A stretch of 64,000 nucleotides of DNA from Hahella chejuensis KCTC 2396 (GCF_000012985.1 NC_007645.1:5850581-5914580), one strand, 5' to 3'. Shown: positions 1 through 9,799, counted from the first letter of the stretch. Numbers and translations: made by a program. Notes: generated by a model from the sequence alone, not told the origin.

Positions 1-1553
1 GGCGCTGCGATATCGACGGTGGAGCCATAGTTGGAATAAGGGGCTTTTTGCCCATCCGCGCCCACCGCGCTGACCGATACCACCCCAGGATAGGCTGCCG
101 GATAAAATGCCGATGAGATATTTTCATTACCTGCAGCCGCCACCACAATCACACCTGCGTTCAGGGCATCCTGAACAGCAGCGCCCAAAGCAGTGGAAAA
201 GCCCGGGCCGCCAAGACTCATGTTGATAATATCCGCACGCCGGCTGGGGAAGGTTCCAGAGGAATTTGACAGCCCTGCCGCAAACCGAATCGCTTGCACC
301 AGGTCCGCATCGGAGCCGCTTCCGCCCTGTCCAAGTACTCGAATGGGCATGATGTTGGCCTCAAAAGCGACGCCCACCCCGCCAACCGTATTGGAGGCTG
401 CGGCGACGGTTCCTGCGACATGCGTACCATGGAAGCTACTGCCCCCCACCAGACTGTCTCCCGGATCAGTGGGATCATTGTCGATACCATTGCCATCCAG
501 TGAAGAAGAGATTGAGCTGACAAAGTCATAGTCGTCATTGGCGCTCACTAAACGGCCGGACAAGTCGGGGTGCGTGGGCAGTATGCCCGTGTCCAGCACT
601 GCGACAACTACGCCAGCGCCATGGGCGACATCCCACGCACTGGGCAGGTTAATCTGTGGATAGTGCCATTGTAGGAAATAAAACGGGTCCGCCGGGGTTT
701 CCATTGCTTTGCGAATGTAGTTCGGCTCGGCGAATTCAATGTCCGGACGCTGACGTAAAGACTCTATTAACTCAAGAGTACGTTGCCTTTCATTGGCTTT
801 CTGCGTCAGGGATTTAAACGCCGGTCCCTGTACAATCTGGGCGTCATCGAAGCGGAACAACCCCGTATTGGCGTCCTCGAACCGCTCCAGGAAATACCCC
901 GGCAACGCCTGTGCGGAAACGCCTCGCGTTGATTTATAGCGAATGATCGCCTCTCCCGGAACAAACTCCGCCTGGGCAGGTATGGGCTCAGCAGCTTGCC
1001 TGGTCATCGTGGCGGTTGTCTCGCCGACAACCATGACGTAACTGGAGGGGCCAGCGAGCTCTTGGACTTGAATATAATAATCACCGCTTGAAGGCGCGGT
1101 CAGGGTTGCCGTTCCCGTATTATTCGCGGACAGCGGCGAGCCGCTCCCATCCACCCTGCTCAGGGTCAAAGTCTGGTTTACGCTAAAACTACTGGACGCA
1201 GGACTGGAAGAAAGCACTACCTTCTGGCCAGTCAACAGTTTAATCCGAAAGACATCTATGGGGTCCAGTTGATACAACTCACCTGAGCTGTACAGGCTTG
1301 TTGATGCGCTGACATAGCCCCCAATAATCACAGGATTGCTCAATGTCTGCGCCTCCGCCTCGCTGTTATTGGAGACGGAGCCTGCGCTGGTGTCAGACGT
1401 ATCGGAGTCTACCTGAGTGAATGACGGCGTTGTAATAGAACCAGACAATGTATATGTCGCTGTTTCGTCATCGCCGCCTCCACCTCCGCAGGCAGTCAAC
1501 GCCGCCGCCAGAGTGAGCATTAGAATCTTGCCGGTAAATGAAACGCTTCGCAT
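1..1553 (-). CDS. Subtilisin-like serine protease lipoprotein (S8), 3' end cut by window edge
   Basis: Only the first 517 codons are present. The start is the ATG at 1553. The N-terminus is a short signal peptide with a lipobox (LTAC, Cys22) followed by a Gly run, so the mature enzyme should be a lipoprotein. Residues about 75-170 look like a pre-peptidase (PPC-like) beta domain ending in SGDYYIQV. A propeptide-like stretch follows, ending in IEFAEPNY. The catalytic Asp motif (DTGILPTHPD) and His motif (FHGTHVAGT) are visible; the Ser motif (GTS) lies beyond position 1. The visible end reads VDIAAP, typical just before the subtilase Ser region. Role inferred: extracytoplasmic protein degradation. 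The divergent neighbour is an amidase. Confidence 0.9.
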   Translation of the reverse strand, partial: MRSVSFTGKILMLTLAAALTACGGGGGDDETATYTLSGSITTPSFTQVDSDTSDTSAGSVSNNSEAEAQTLSNPVIIGGYVSASTSLYSSGELYQLDPIDVFRIKLLTGQKVVLSSSPASSSFSVNQTLTLSRVDGSGSPLSANNTGTATLTAPSSGDYYIQVQELAGPSSYVMVVGETTATMTRQAAEPIPAQAEFVPGEAIIRYKSTRGVSAQALPGYFLERFEDANTGLFRFDDAQIVQGPAFKSLTQKANERQRTLELIESLRQRPDIEFAEPNYIRKAMETPADPFYFLQWHYPQINLPSAWDVAHGAGVVVAVLDTGILPTHPDLSGRLVSANDDYDFVSSISSSLDGNGIDNDPTDPGDSLVGGSSFHGTHVAGTVAAASNTVGGVGVAFEANIMPIRVLGQGGSGSDADLVQAIRFAAGLSNSSGTFPSRRADIINMSLGGPGFSTALGAAVQDALNAGVIVVAAAGNENISSAFYPAAYPGVVSVSAVGADGQKAPYSNYGSTVDIAA

Positions 1554-1721
1554 ATAAATTCCACAACGCAAATGGGTCATATATGTATATCCTAGCAGGA
1601 GAAGAGTGGACGTGAACGCCAATTGCAGCGCCTTCGTCATCATTTGGCGTTTATACTAAAGCGTTCTATATAAAATATAACCAATTGCGCCAGAGCATAA
1701 AAACGCAGCTTCACCCCCGGA

Positions 1722-3422
1722 ATGAGTTTTATGTCTTACGATTTGAAGTCTTTGAAGTTTCCCCGCCTTGCCGGAACGCCCCTGAAAACCCTGGTCAGCC
1801 TGCTCGAAAGCAACTATTCCAGGCGTATTCTGGGACTCGCGCTGTTGCGAGAGGGGGGCGCCTACAAGCTGCGCGAAGCGGAGTTGAATACGACGCCGAC
1901 GCTGTTTCCCAAGCACCCTCCCGGACGCGCCCTGGAAGCGGCTCAGGCCCGAGCCAGCATCGCCATCGCGGAGGAAGCGATTAAAAACGTAAACGACTCG
2001 TTCCCTTTGACTTCCGCCAGAGATCTCATCCAGGCCTACCGTAAAGGTCAGACCACGCCTTTGGATGTCGCACAACGCGTTATTGCCGCGCTGCAACAGA
2101 GCGACGCCAGTCATCCGCCACTGCGCGCCGTCATTTTCAGCTCAGAGCAAGACATACTGATACAGGCGAAAGCCAGCGCGCAACGCTACCGGGAAGGCCG
2201 CCCCCTGAGCTTGTTGGACGGCGTACCGGTCGCCATCAAAGACGAACTCGACGCAGCGCCATACGCCACTTCCGTGGGAACGCTGGTATACGGACAAGAC
2301 TGTTCTGTCGATCAGGACGCCACCTCCGTAGCGCGACTGCGCGCCGCGGGGGCGATCATCATCGGCAAGGCTAATATGCATGAAATCGGCCTTGGCGTCA
2401 CCGGCGCCAACGTGCATCACGGCCACTGTCGCAATCCCTACCATCTCGACCATTACGCCGGCGGTTCCTCCAGCGGCAGCGCCTCTGCAGTAGCGGCGGG
2501 CCTGTGCCCTATCGCCATCGGCGCCGATGGCGGCGGCTCCATCCGTATTCCCGCGGCGTTATGCGGCGTAGTGGGCCTCAAGCCGACCTGGGGACGCGTC
2601 AGCGAGCATGGCGCTTTTCCTTTGTGCTGGAGCGTGGCCCATGTCGGCCCTATGGGACGCTGCGTAGACGATGTGGCGCTGGCCTACAGCGCTATCGCCG
2701 GCGCGGACCTGATGGACCCCTTTTCCATCGATCAGCCGCCGCCCCACCTTTCCGGCTATATGAAGCGCGACCTATCCGACCTGCGTATCGGCATCTATTC
2801 TCCCTGGTTCGGACACGCCAACCGGGAAATCACCCAGTCCTGTCAGCTCGCCGTAGAAAAATTGAAAAGTCTGGGCGCCCAGGTGCAGGAAATCAGCCTC
2901 GAAGGCCTGGATCTGCAGCGGGTCAGCCACGCCATCACCATTGGCTCGGAAATGCTGGCGGCGGTGGACGCAGAATATCGTCGCAATCCGCAAAACTTCG
3001 GTTTGGACACACGTCTGAATCTCGCCCTGGCGCAGCAGTTTTCCAGCACGGATTACATCAAAGCGCAGCGCTTTCGCACCCAGGCCATGCGCGAGTTCGA
3101 CAACGTGCTGCAAAAAGTGGACATCATCGTTACCCCCACCACCGCCATGACGGCGCCGCGTATTCGAGCGCAGAAAGAGCCCAGCGGCGAATCCAACCTG
3201 CAGGTGCTGACGGAGTTGATGCGTTTCGCCTTCTCCGCCAATCTCACCGGCCTGCCGGCGCTGACGCTGCCGGTGGATTACGACGCCAAAGGCCTGCCGA
3301 TCGGACTGCAGCTCATGGGCGGCGCCTGGCGCGAGCATACGCTATTGCGCGTGGGACGGGCGCTGGAGAGCCTGGTGGAGCTGCGACGCCCGGCGCTGTA
3401 CTTCGATCTGTTAAAGTCCTGA
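1722..3422 (+). CDS. Amidase signature family hydrolase
   Basis: A 566-residue enzyme hydrolysing an amide (C-N) bond; substrate unknown. The amidase-signature Ser-cisSer-Lys triad is visible: Lys173 in GVPVAIKDE, cis-Ser249 in the GGSSSGSA loop and nucleophile Ser273 in GADGGGSIRIPA. The 24-residue spacing between the serines is that of the family. About 95 residues precede the conserved core, longer than in GatA, so this is probably not the tRNA amidotransferase subunit and no gatB or gatC is nearby. An alternative ATG at 1731 has a better-spaced purine stretch and may be the true start. It is convergent with the metallo-beta-lactamase-fold gene 37 bp downstream. Confidence 0.9.
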   Translation: MSFMSYDLKSLKFPRLAGTPLKTLVSLLESNYSRRILGLALLREGGAYKLREAELNTTPTLFPKHPPGRALEAAQARASIAIAEEAIKNVNDSFPLTSARDLIQAYRKGQTTPLDVAQRVIAALQQSDASHPPLRAVIFSSEQDILIQAKASAQRYREGRPLSLLDGVPVAIKDELDAAPYATSVGTLVYGQDCSVDQDATSVARLRAAGAIIIGKANMHEIGLGVTGANVHHGHCRNPYHLDHYAGGSSSGSASAVAAGLCPIAIGADGGGSIRIPAALCGVVGLKPTWGRVSEHGAFPLCWSVAHVGPMGRCVDDVALAYSAIAGADLMDPFSIDQPPPHLSGYMKRDLSDLRIGIYSPWFGHANREITQSCQLAVEKLKSLGAQVQEISLEGLDLQRVSHAITIGSEMLAAVDAEYRRNPQNFGLDTRLNLALAQQFSSTDYIKAQRFRTQAMREFDNVLQKVDIIVTPTTAMTAPRIRAQKEPSGESNLQVLTELMRFAFSANLTGLPALTLPVDYDAKGLPIGLQLMGGAWREHTLLRVGRALESLVELRRPALYFDLLKS

Positions 3423-3459
3423 GCGCCGCAAGAAAAAGAGCGGGGCAGGAAAGGCGCGG

Positions 3460-4092
3460 CTAGTCTTTCACGAAAGGATTGGTTTTACGTTCCGCGCCGA
3501 AAGTGGACATGGGGCCGTGCCCGGGGATGAAGGAAACATCATCGCCCAGTGGCCATAATTTGGTTTTGATGGACTGAATCAACGTGGCGTGGTCGCCTTT
3601 AGGAAAATCAGTGCGGCCGATGGAGCCATTGAACAGAACGTCGCCCACCAGCGCCAGCCGCGCGCCCTGATGGAAAAAAATCACATGTCCGGGCGTATGT
3701 CCCGGGCAGTGCAACACCTGCAGCGTTTCCTCGCCGACGCTGACTTCATCGCCCTCGTTCAACCAGCGATCCGGGGTAAACTGCTTCGCTGTAGGAAAGC
3801 CGAACATCATGCTTTGTTGCGGCAAGGCATCGATCCAGAATTTGTCCTCATATTCCGGCCCTTCGATCGGAATTTCATGAGCCTCCGCCAACTCCGCAGT
3901 TCCGCCGGCGTGATCTATGTGAGCATGGGTCAGCAGCACTTTCTCCAGCGTCAGCCCGTTGCGGGACAATACCGCTTCGATTTTGGCGAGATCGCCGCCT
4001 GGGTCCACCACAGCAGCCTGACGCGTTTTTTCACACCAGAGCACGGTGCAGTTCTGAACAAAAGGGGTAACGGGCACAATTTCGTATTTCAT
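3460..4092 (-). CDS. Metallo-beta-lactamase-fold hydrolase, glyoxalase II-like (YcbL type)
   Basis: A 210-residue MBL-fold protein with the full dinuclear metal site: His56, His58, Asp60 and His61 in [10 protein letters not shown], His132 in CPGHTPGH, Asp151 in LVGDVLF and His192 in IPGHGP. Length and motif order match the short glyoxalase II relatives of the YcbL type, which hydrolyse S-lactoylglutathione or similar thioesters and lack the C-terminal helical domain of classical GloB. It lies 95 bp downstream of the GGDEF-EAL gene on the same strand, so co-transcription is possible but not shown. Substrate is inferred from family only. Confidence 0.88.
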   Translation of the reverse strand: MKYEIVPVTPFVQNCTVLWCEKTRQAAVVDPGGDLAKIEAVLSRNGLTLEKVLLTHAHIDHAGGTAELAEAHEIPIEGPEYEDKFWIDALPQQSMMFGFPTAKQFTPDRWLNEGDEVSVGEETLQVLHCPGHTPGHVIFFHQGARLALVGDVLFNGSIGRTDFPKGDHATLIQSIKTKLWPLGDDVSFIPGHGPMSTFGAERKTNPFVKD

Positions 4093-4168
4093 GACTACTC
4101 ACTAAATCCAAGTCCTACAACAGGCGCAGCCCCATTCTATTACACCGGGTCACTGACGCAACCGCTGG

Positions 4169-4202
4169 ATTTATAAAGCCCCGCTATTTATAAAGCCCCG
4201 CT
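4169..4202. repeat. 17-bp perfect tandem duplication at a gene end
   Basis: The unit atttataaagccccgct occurs twice head to tail (4169-4185 and 4186-4202). The second copy contains the last codons and stop (4188-4190) of the minus-strand GGDEF-EAL gene. The first copy lies just beyond it. This looks like a recent slippage or tandem duplication. Confidence 0.9.
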
Positions 4203-6689
4203 CTCTTGACCTGAGCCGCTCAGGTAGTCTTTCTCAAACTGGTCCACCAGCATGGGACGGGCGACATAAAAGCCCTGGATCAGATCACACCCCTGCTGTC
4301 TCATGACGCGGATCTGATCAATGGTCTCCACTCCTTCCGCCAGTATCTTCAAGCCTAAGGTTTTCGCCATTTGCACAATCGCGATAACGATCGCCAGATT
4401 ATCCTGGTCATGCGGGATATCGCGAATAAAAGACCGGTCAATCTTCAATAGATCCACCGGATACCGCTTCAGCGAAGCCAGATTGGAAAAGCCGGTGCCG
4501 AAATCATCCACCGCCACGCCAACCCCCAGACAACGCAGCTCCATCAGTTTGGACACCGCTGTCTCTATGTCCTTGGCCAGCGCGCTTTCTGTGATTTCCA
4601 ATTCCAGCAGGCGCCCATCCACCTGAAACTCCTCCAGCATCAAACCAACCTGGGATACAAAGTCAAAACGTCCGAACTGACGCGGCGACACGTTCACAGC
4701 CAGACGCACGGCGCGGCCATATTGACGCTTCCAGTCGGCAATCTGCTTGATGGCGCAACGCAACACATATTCGCCCAACTGGTCGATGAGACCATGAGCT
4801 TCCGCCACTGGAATAAACTCCGCCGGCGACACCGGCCCCCGCACTGGATGATTCCAGCGCAGCAATACTTCCGCGCCGAATATGCGGTGGTTGTACAAAT
4901 TGACCTGGGGTTGGTACACCAGATGAAACTCGCGGTTGATCAGCGCCTTGCGCAAGTCACTGGTCATGCTTACCTGGGCTTTCAGCTCTGAAGCCATGTG
5001 CTCTTCAAAAATAACGAAGTCGTTCTTGCCCATTTTCTTGGCAGTGAACAACGCCATGTCGGCTTCTTTGTACAACTCAATGCCAAAGTTGGATTTGTGT
5101 TCGCGACTGTAGGTGGCGACGCCAATACTGAGGCCAATGCTGATTTCATCCATGCCGATGTTGAACGGCGTCTCACAGGCCTCCAGCAGCCGCTCCGCAT
5201 ATTGAATCACCTGCTTCTTGTCACGCACGCCTTTGAACAGAATGGCGAACTCATCCCCTCCCGGACGGCACAACACCGCAGTGTGGGGGATCAGGGATTC
5301 CAGGCGCTTGGACAAGTCGACGATCAGCTGATCGCCCAACTCATGCCCGTAAGCGTCGTTGATATGCTGGAAGTTGTCCACGTCGATCAGAAACAGTGAA
5401 AACTGATCCCGCACGCCATAACGCACGTTGCGAATGGCCAGTTCCAGGCGGCGCTCCAGATGCAATCGGTTAGGCAGCCCGGTGAGCGCATCGTGCTGCT
5501 CTTTGAACGACATTTCCTTGATCAGGCTGCGCACATACATGCTCACCATACGGGCCCGACGCGCGCGCGCCATGAGATTGATGCGCAGCACTTCAGGATC
5601 GATGGGTTTCATTAGAAAATCGTCGCCAGCCAGTTCGATGGCGGACAGTTGCGCGCTGGAGTCAGACTCCGCGGAGAGAAACACCAGCGGCACATTGGCG
5701 AACTGCACATGCTGCCGAATGATCTGACCAACCTCTAATCCAGAGCATTCCGGCATATGCAGATCGAGAACAATCAGTTCCGGTTTGAACTCAATGATCA
5801 CCTGCAGCGCTTTTTTCGGATCGCTCAGGGTGCGCGCCTCCACGCCGGCCGCTTCCAGATGCGCCCGATACAAGGCGGTAATATCTTCATCATCGTCCAC
5901 CAACAGTATGCGATATGGCTCAGCGGGAGTTTCTTCCACCATATCTTCAATGCTGGCCAGCAGACTCTCAGAGTCCAAAGGTTTGGTCAGGTAGTGGCGC
6001 ACCCCGGCGCGCACCGCCTGCAGGCGCGCTTCAAAGTCGGTGCGCGTGGAAATAATCACCAGGGGAACGCCGCTCAGTTCGGATGAAGCCTGGTTGATGG
6101 CGAAGTCCAGCCCCGCGTTCTCCCCTTCCGGCAGAATAACGTCCATCAGAATCGCGAGAGGCATGTCCTCTTTCGGCCGCTGCATCAGCGCTGTCAGACT
6201 GTCAAAGATACGCACGCTGTAGCCGTGCTGCTCAATGTGGGTTTTCATCCACTGCGACAGCATGGGGTCATCCTCAACAATATAGACCAAGCGTCCCGGA
6301 CAAAGTCTATTCTCCATCTCGCTGGCTCCAGACACCGCGTCGCCGGTATGAGGACGACGCATCAGTTGTAAAAGCAGACCCATGCGCTCGTTATACTTAT
6401 CAAATGCGGTCGAGCCTTCTCTGATCAAGTCCTGCAAATAAGCATTTAATTCCGCCGCCGCCGCGCTGAGCTCAGGAAGCCCGAACGTCTTTCCCGACCC
6501 GGCCAGGCTGTGCAGCGTCATACAGATATCGTTAAGACGCTGACGATCGCTCTTTTTCAGCAATTCGTCCCACCATTTCTCCAGCGCATCCGCCCTGGCG
6601 CCTAAGGATTGGCGATAATGTCGCTGAATCTGCGCCAACTTGTTTATCAATGCACCGTCCATGCCCTTACCGCTACTCCTGTCCGTCAT
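4188..6689 (-). CDS. HPt-REC-REC-GGDEF-EAL response regulator, c-di-GMP turnover
   Basis: An 833-residue cytoplasmic signalling protein. Order: HPt (about 1-110, phospho-accepting His60 in TLHSLAGSG), REC1 (134-255; VEDD, Asp183, Lys236), REC2 (258-378; VDDD, Asp309, Lys361), GGDEF (395-560; intact GGDEF at 477-481) and EAL (575-820). The signature EAL reads EVL (607-609), but the other phosphodiesterase landmarks are present: LEITES, DDFGTGF, AEGVET and QGF. No RxxD inhibitory site precedes GGDEF. Both RECs keep phosphorylation residues. Its ATG overlaps the stop of the upstream GGDEF gene (ATGA), so the two are translationally coupled. Net cyclase or phosphodiesterase activity cannot be told from sequence. 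Confidence 0.92.
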   Translation of the reverse strand: MTDRSSGKGMDGALINKLAQIQRHYRQSLGARADALEKWWDELLKKSDRQRLNDICMTLHSLAGSGKTFGLPELSAAAAELNAYLQDLIREGSTAFDKYNERMGLLLQLMRRPHTGDAVSGASEMENRLCPGRLVYIVEDDPMLSQWMKTHIEQHGYSVRIFDSLTALMQRPKEDMPLAILMDVILPEGENAGLDFAINQASSELSGVPLVIISTRTDFEARLQAVRAGVRHYLTKPLDSESLLASIEDMVEETPAEPYRILLVDDDEDITALYRAHLEAAGVEARTLSDPKKALQVIIEFKPELIVLDLHMPECSGLEVGQIIRQHVQFANVPLVFLSAESDSSAQLSAIELAGDDFLMKPIDPEVLRINLMARARRARMVSMYVRSLIKEMSFKEQHDALTGLPNRLHLERRLELAIRNVRYGVRDQFSLFLIDVDNFQHINDAYGHELGDQLIVDLSKRLESLIPHTAVLCRPGGDEFAILFKGVRDKKQVIQYAERLLEACETPFNIGMDEISIGLSIGVATYSREHKSNFGIELYKEADMALFTAKKMGKNDFVIFEEHMASELKAQVSMTSDLRKALINREFHLVYQPQVNLYNHRIFGAEVLLRWNHPVRGPVSPAEFIPVAEAHGLIDQLGEYVLRCAIKQIADWKRQYGRAVRLAVNVSPRQFGRFDFVSQVGLMLEEFQVDGRLLELEITESALAKDIETAVSKLMELRCLGVGVAVDDFGTGFSNLASLKRYPVDLLKIDRSFIRDIPHDQDNLAIVIAIVQMAKTLGLKILAEGVETIDQIRVMRQQGCDLIQGFYVARPMLVDQFEKDYLSGSGQESGAL

Positions 6690-8347
6690 TCTGAAGTCTT
6701 GGGATTATAAATACAGACTTTGTTACGCCCCTGCTGTTTAGCGTCGTATAAGGCGTCATCCGCCGCCTTGCTAAGCATTGTCATGTCGTCAATATCCGGA
6801 AAGGCGGCGATGCCTGCGCTGAAGGTCACCTGCAGAGGGTCTTCCTCGGTATTGTGGTTGATGGTGGCGAAGCTCATGCGCATGGACTCAATGACAAAGC
6901 GAGCGTGCTCTTTGGTGGTATCCGGCAATATCACCACGAACTCCTCGCCGCCGTAGCGCCCGATGACGTCGCTACGACGCAGACGCCCTTGCAGATAACG
7001 GGCGAAGTTCACCAACACGCGGTCGCCCATCAGGTGACCGTATTGATCATTGACCCGCTTGAAGTGGTCCAGATCGACCATGACATACGCCAGACTGCTT
7101 CCCATACGACGGGCCCGAGACAGTTGTTGGGACAGATACTCTTCAGCGCTGATATGGTTGAGCAGACCAGTCAGACCATCCCTGCTCAGCATGCCGCGCA
7201 GTTCTCTGCCGCGGCGCGCCCGGCTCTCCACCGAGGCCAACAGAAAAAGCGCCGGCACCGGCTTGATGAGAAAGTCATCGCCGCCGGCGCGTATCGCGCC
7301 CAAGTGGCGGGCGATATCCTGCTCCACCGACACAAAAATGATCGGCACGCCATATAAGGTCGCGTCCTGACGGATCGCCACCGCCAGTTCAATACCGTTA
7401 TAACCGGGTAAATATAAATCCATCAGAATCACATCAGGGAAGAACTCCATCAGCACATCAGGAATATCCTCCGGCTGCGACACCACCCTCGCATTCATTT
7501 GCGCCTGCTCCAATAACTGCGCGTGATACATCGCCAGCTCACTGTCGTCATCGATCAGCAGCACTCGATAGGGGACGTCGCTCTCCGAGATAAAGCATTG
7601 ATCGAATTTACTTAATAACTGAGAAATATCCGGCGGCGACTGCAACACTTCGCGTATGCCGGCCCGGTACGCCTGCACGCGCAAAAACAGGCTCGGCGCC
7701 TGATGTAATACGAACACAAAAGGGACTTTGGTTTTACCCATTTCAATGGGCGCCGGACAGGCCTGGGACGCACCCAGTTCTTCATACACCACAATGTCCG
7801 GCTCAAACTGCAGCGCATGTTCGCTCACATCCTCCGCCGAACAGGCGCGCACTTCATAACCGTAATGTTTCAACTGTTCCGGCAACGAACTGCAGGCGCT
7901 TTCTTTCGACAAAGCCAGCAGCGCCTTGGGCGCCGCCGGTCGCTGGATGCGCTGGGAGGAAATCAGTGAGGGCTCTTCGTTGCTTTGCTCATCCGGTTGC
8001 GCGGAAGAGTCGACCTGAGTCAGCAGATTGTCGATTTCCAACACCAAACGCTTGGCGTTCTCGGGAAAATCGGAAAGCTGATCGACCTTTTGTTCGATCT
8101 TCTGCATCAGCGCGGAGAGGCGGGCGAACCCGTATGAAGCCCCAGAGCCAGCCAGACGGTGCACCAGGTGCCGGAATGGCATCAATATTTCCCGGTTGAA
8201 GCTTTGCAGCGTCCTGATAGAGGCCCAGCTATCGCGAACATTGGTCAGTTTTTGCGGCAAGGCGCTTGCGTAGGCCGTCCGCAGGGCCTGCATTTTTTCC
8301 ATCGGCGAGCGTGAATCGTCCTTCGCGTTCTCCCGCTCATCCCGCAT
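6686..8347 (-). CDS. HPt-REC-REC-GGDEF diguanylate cyclase response regulator
   Basis: Start chosen at 8347 because GGGAG lies 7 bases upstream of that ATG; an in-frame start at 8377 would overlap the previous gene more and lacks such a site. The product is 553 residues. HPt: His63 in VHRLAGSG. REC1 (about 140-245) is degenerate: the phospho-acceptor Asp position is Glu189 and the conserved Lys is lost. REC2 (260-375) keeps IDDD, Asp310 and Lys362. GGDEF has an active GGEEF (466-470) and an intact inhibitory RxxD (RRSD, 457-460), so a product-inhibited diguanylate cyclase is expected. It is the middle gene of a three-gene cluster and overlaps the CheY-like gene by 11 bp. Confidence 0.92.
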   Translation of the reverse strand: MRDERENAKDDSRSPMEKMQALRTAYASALPQKLTNVRDSWASIRTLQSFNREILMPFRHLVHRLAGSGASYGFARLSALMQKIEQKVDQLSDFPENAKRLVLEIDNLLTQVDSSAQPDEQSNEEPSLISSQRIQRPAAPKALLALSKESACSSLPEQLKHYGYEVRACSAEDVSEHALQFEPDIVVYEELGASQACPAPIEMGKTKVPFVFVLHQAPSLFLRVQAYRAGIREVLQSPPDISQLLSKFDQCFISESDVPYRVLLIDDDSELAMYHAQLLEQAQMNARVVSQPEDIPDVLMEFFPDVILMDLYLPGYNGIELAVAIRQDATLYGVPIIFVSVEQDIARHLGAIRAGGDDFLIKPVPALFLLASVESRARRGRELRGMLSRDGLTGLLNHISAEEYLSQQLSRARRMGSSLAYVMVDLDHFKRVNDQYGHLMGDRVLVNFARYLQGRLRRSDVIGRYGGEEFVVILPDTTKEHARFVIESMRMSFATINHNTEEDPLQVTFSAGIAAFPDIDDMTMLSKAADDALYDAKQQGRNKVCIYNPKTSE

Positions 8348-8747
8348 GCACCTTCTCCCAAAGCCGCTTAACCTCATCGGATAGCTTCATCGGGTCAAAG
8401 GGCTTGGGGATCACGCCGATCGCCCCCAGACTGATAAATTCATCTATTTCCGATTTCTGCACTTTGGCTGTCATAAACGCAACGGGCAGATGTTTGCATT
8501 CCTCCACTTCCCGCAAGGCTTGCAATGTGGAGGGCCCATCCAACTCGGGCATCATCACATCCATCAGCACCAAGTCCGGCATTTCCTGAGGAATCACCTC
8601 CAATGCTTCTCTGCCTGAGCTGCACAGCACAACCTCGAAACCACCAATGGCCTCCAGGGCCATCTGCGCTATAGCCTGAATATCGGGTTCATCTTCCACA
8701 TAGACAATTTTCCGAATAGGAGGAGCCACAGGTATCTCCTTGCTCAT
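8337..8747 (-). CDS. CheY-like single-domain response regulator
   Basis: A 136-residue stand-alone receiver. Acidic pocket residues VEDEP lie near 17-21, the phospho-acceptor is Asp63 in LVLMDVMMPE, Thr93 follows in AFMTAK, and the conserved Lys is in IPKPFDP. There is no output domain, so it acts through protein contacts or as a phosphate shuttle. It is the first gene of the cluster with the two HPt-REC-REC proteins, whose HPt domains are plausible partners. No histidine kinase is found nearby, so the phosphate source must be encoded elsewhere. Confidence 0.93.
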   Translation of the reverse strand: MSKEIPVAPPIRKIVYVEDEPDIQAIAQMALEAIGGFEVVLCSSGREALEVIPQEMPDLVLMDVMMPELDGPSTLQALREVEECKHLPVAFMTAKVQKSEIDEFISLGAIGVIPKPFDPMKLSDEVKRLWEKVHAG

Positions 8748-8870
8748 TCACGCGCGTCGCAACCGCCAGTCTCGACGACCGGGCGCACGTCGACATTTTT
8801 CGTTGAACCTTAGCTAAAAGCATAGACCCCGTTTGCGATACGGGACAATTTTTTGTTTGTTTTAAAGGTG

Positions 8871-9656
8871 TTAATCCAATGCCTTGGAGGACTGCGGCCA
8901 GGATTCCCGCAAATGTCGCCATTGGGGCTTCATGCCCCATTTTTTGTAGATGCGCTCCAGTTCTCCAGATTGGTACAACTGGGGCAGATTACGATCCAGT
9001 ATCGCCTCAAACAGACGTCCGCGCTCGTTATCCGCAAAGCCGACATAGAGCTTCTCACCACTTTTGACTGTGACGTATTTATAGTCCTGTTCTTCCAGCT
9101 CCAACTCGCGCATGGCGCGCTGAATATTGACGGAGTAATCAATGATGTATTTCACTCTGCGTCGCGTCACCAATTCCAAGCCCTGCTCGATGCTCTCCAA
9201 CTCCACAGGCTCCATGCCCGAATTGAACCACTGTTTGAAATCGTAGCCCCGAATCCAGGCCGCTTCGCCGCTTCGCACCCGCCTGACGCCTCGCCACTCC
9301 TGGTGCGGCCCTCGCAAAAATAACGCCACGACAGGATCATCAACACAGAAGTGCAACTCAGGAATCCGCATGACATCCTTGCGACTGCCGTATACGCCGA
9401 CCAGTGCGTCTTTCTCTTTATTGGAGACCCAATACAGGGCTCGTTTCCAAGGCACTATTTCACAGATAACGGTGACCCCGTCCGGCATGTAAATAGCGTT
9501 GAGAACATCCCAGTACAGCCCAGTGCAATCCGCGTTGGAGTAGGCCGCCCACTCTTCGGAAACCGCATGTAGTTTGAGTTCAGAGTCAGCGGCGCATAGC
9601 AGGGTTTGTAGCCAAAGAAGCGCGCTGCACAGGGCGCCGCTGCGAATAGTGACCAT
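8871..9656 (-). CDS. Periplasmic solute-binding protein, family 3 (amino-acid type)
   Basis: A 261-residue exported protein with an N-terminal signal peptide cleaved near residue 22 (LLCAADS). The body resembles bacterial extracellular solute-binding proteins of family 3: an early YWDVLNAI-like segment and a C-terminal LYVGFADNERGR...LYQSGELERIYKKWG stretch, typical of the last lobe. No ABC permease or ATPase genes adjoin it; such orphan proteins are common in marine gammaproteobacteria and may serve sensing. Ligand unknown. AGGGAA lies 8 bases before the ATG. It is transcribed toward the c-di-GMP cluster, 123 bp upstream of it. Confidence 0.82.
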   Translation of the reverse strand: MVTIRSGALCSALLWLQTLLCAADSELKLHAVSEEWAAYSNADCTGLYWDVLNAIYMPDGVTVICEIVPWKRALYWVSNKEKDALVGVYGSRKDVMRIPELHFCVDDPVVALFLRGPHQEWRGVRRVRSGEAAWIRGYDFKQWFNSGMEPVELESIEQGLELVTRRRVKYIIDYSVNIQRAMRELELEEQDYKYVTVKSGEKLYVGFADNERGRLFEAILDRNLPQLYQSGELERIYKKWGMKPQWRHLRESWPQSSKALD

Positions 9657-9799
9657 GGCGAATTTCCCTTTTGGGGAACTGCGCGCACGAAGTCAACGCA
9701 CAATCCCTTTCAACAGATAATTCCGATCAACGGATATCAAGAAAAACTATAGACCATGATGGCGGGCGCCGCGTATTTCAGGGCGAGGAACAGGAACGC

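Noticed and set aside
2504-3463. Plus-strand open frame overlapping the amidase gene
   Set aside because: Out-of-frame shadow rich in Arg and Gly; the amidase frame has the full catalytic triad.
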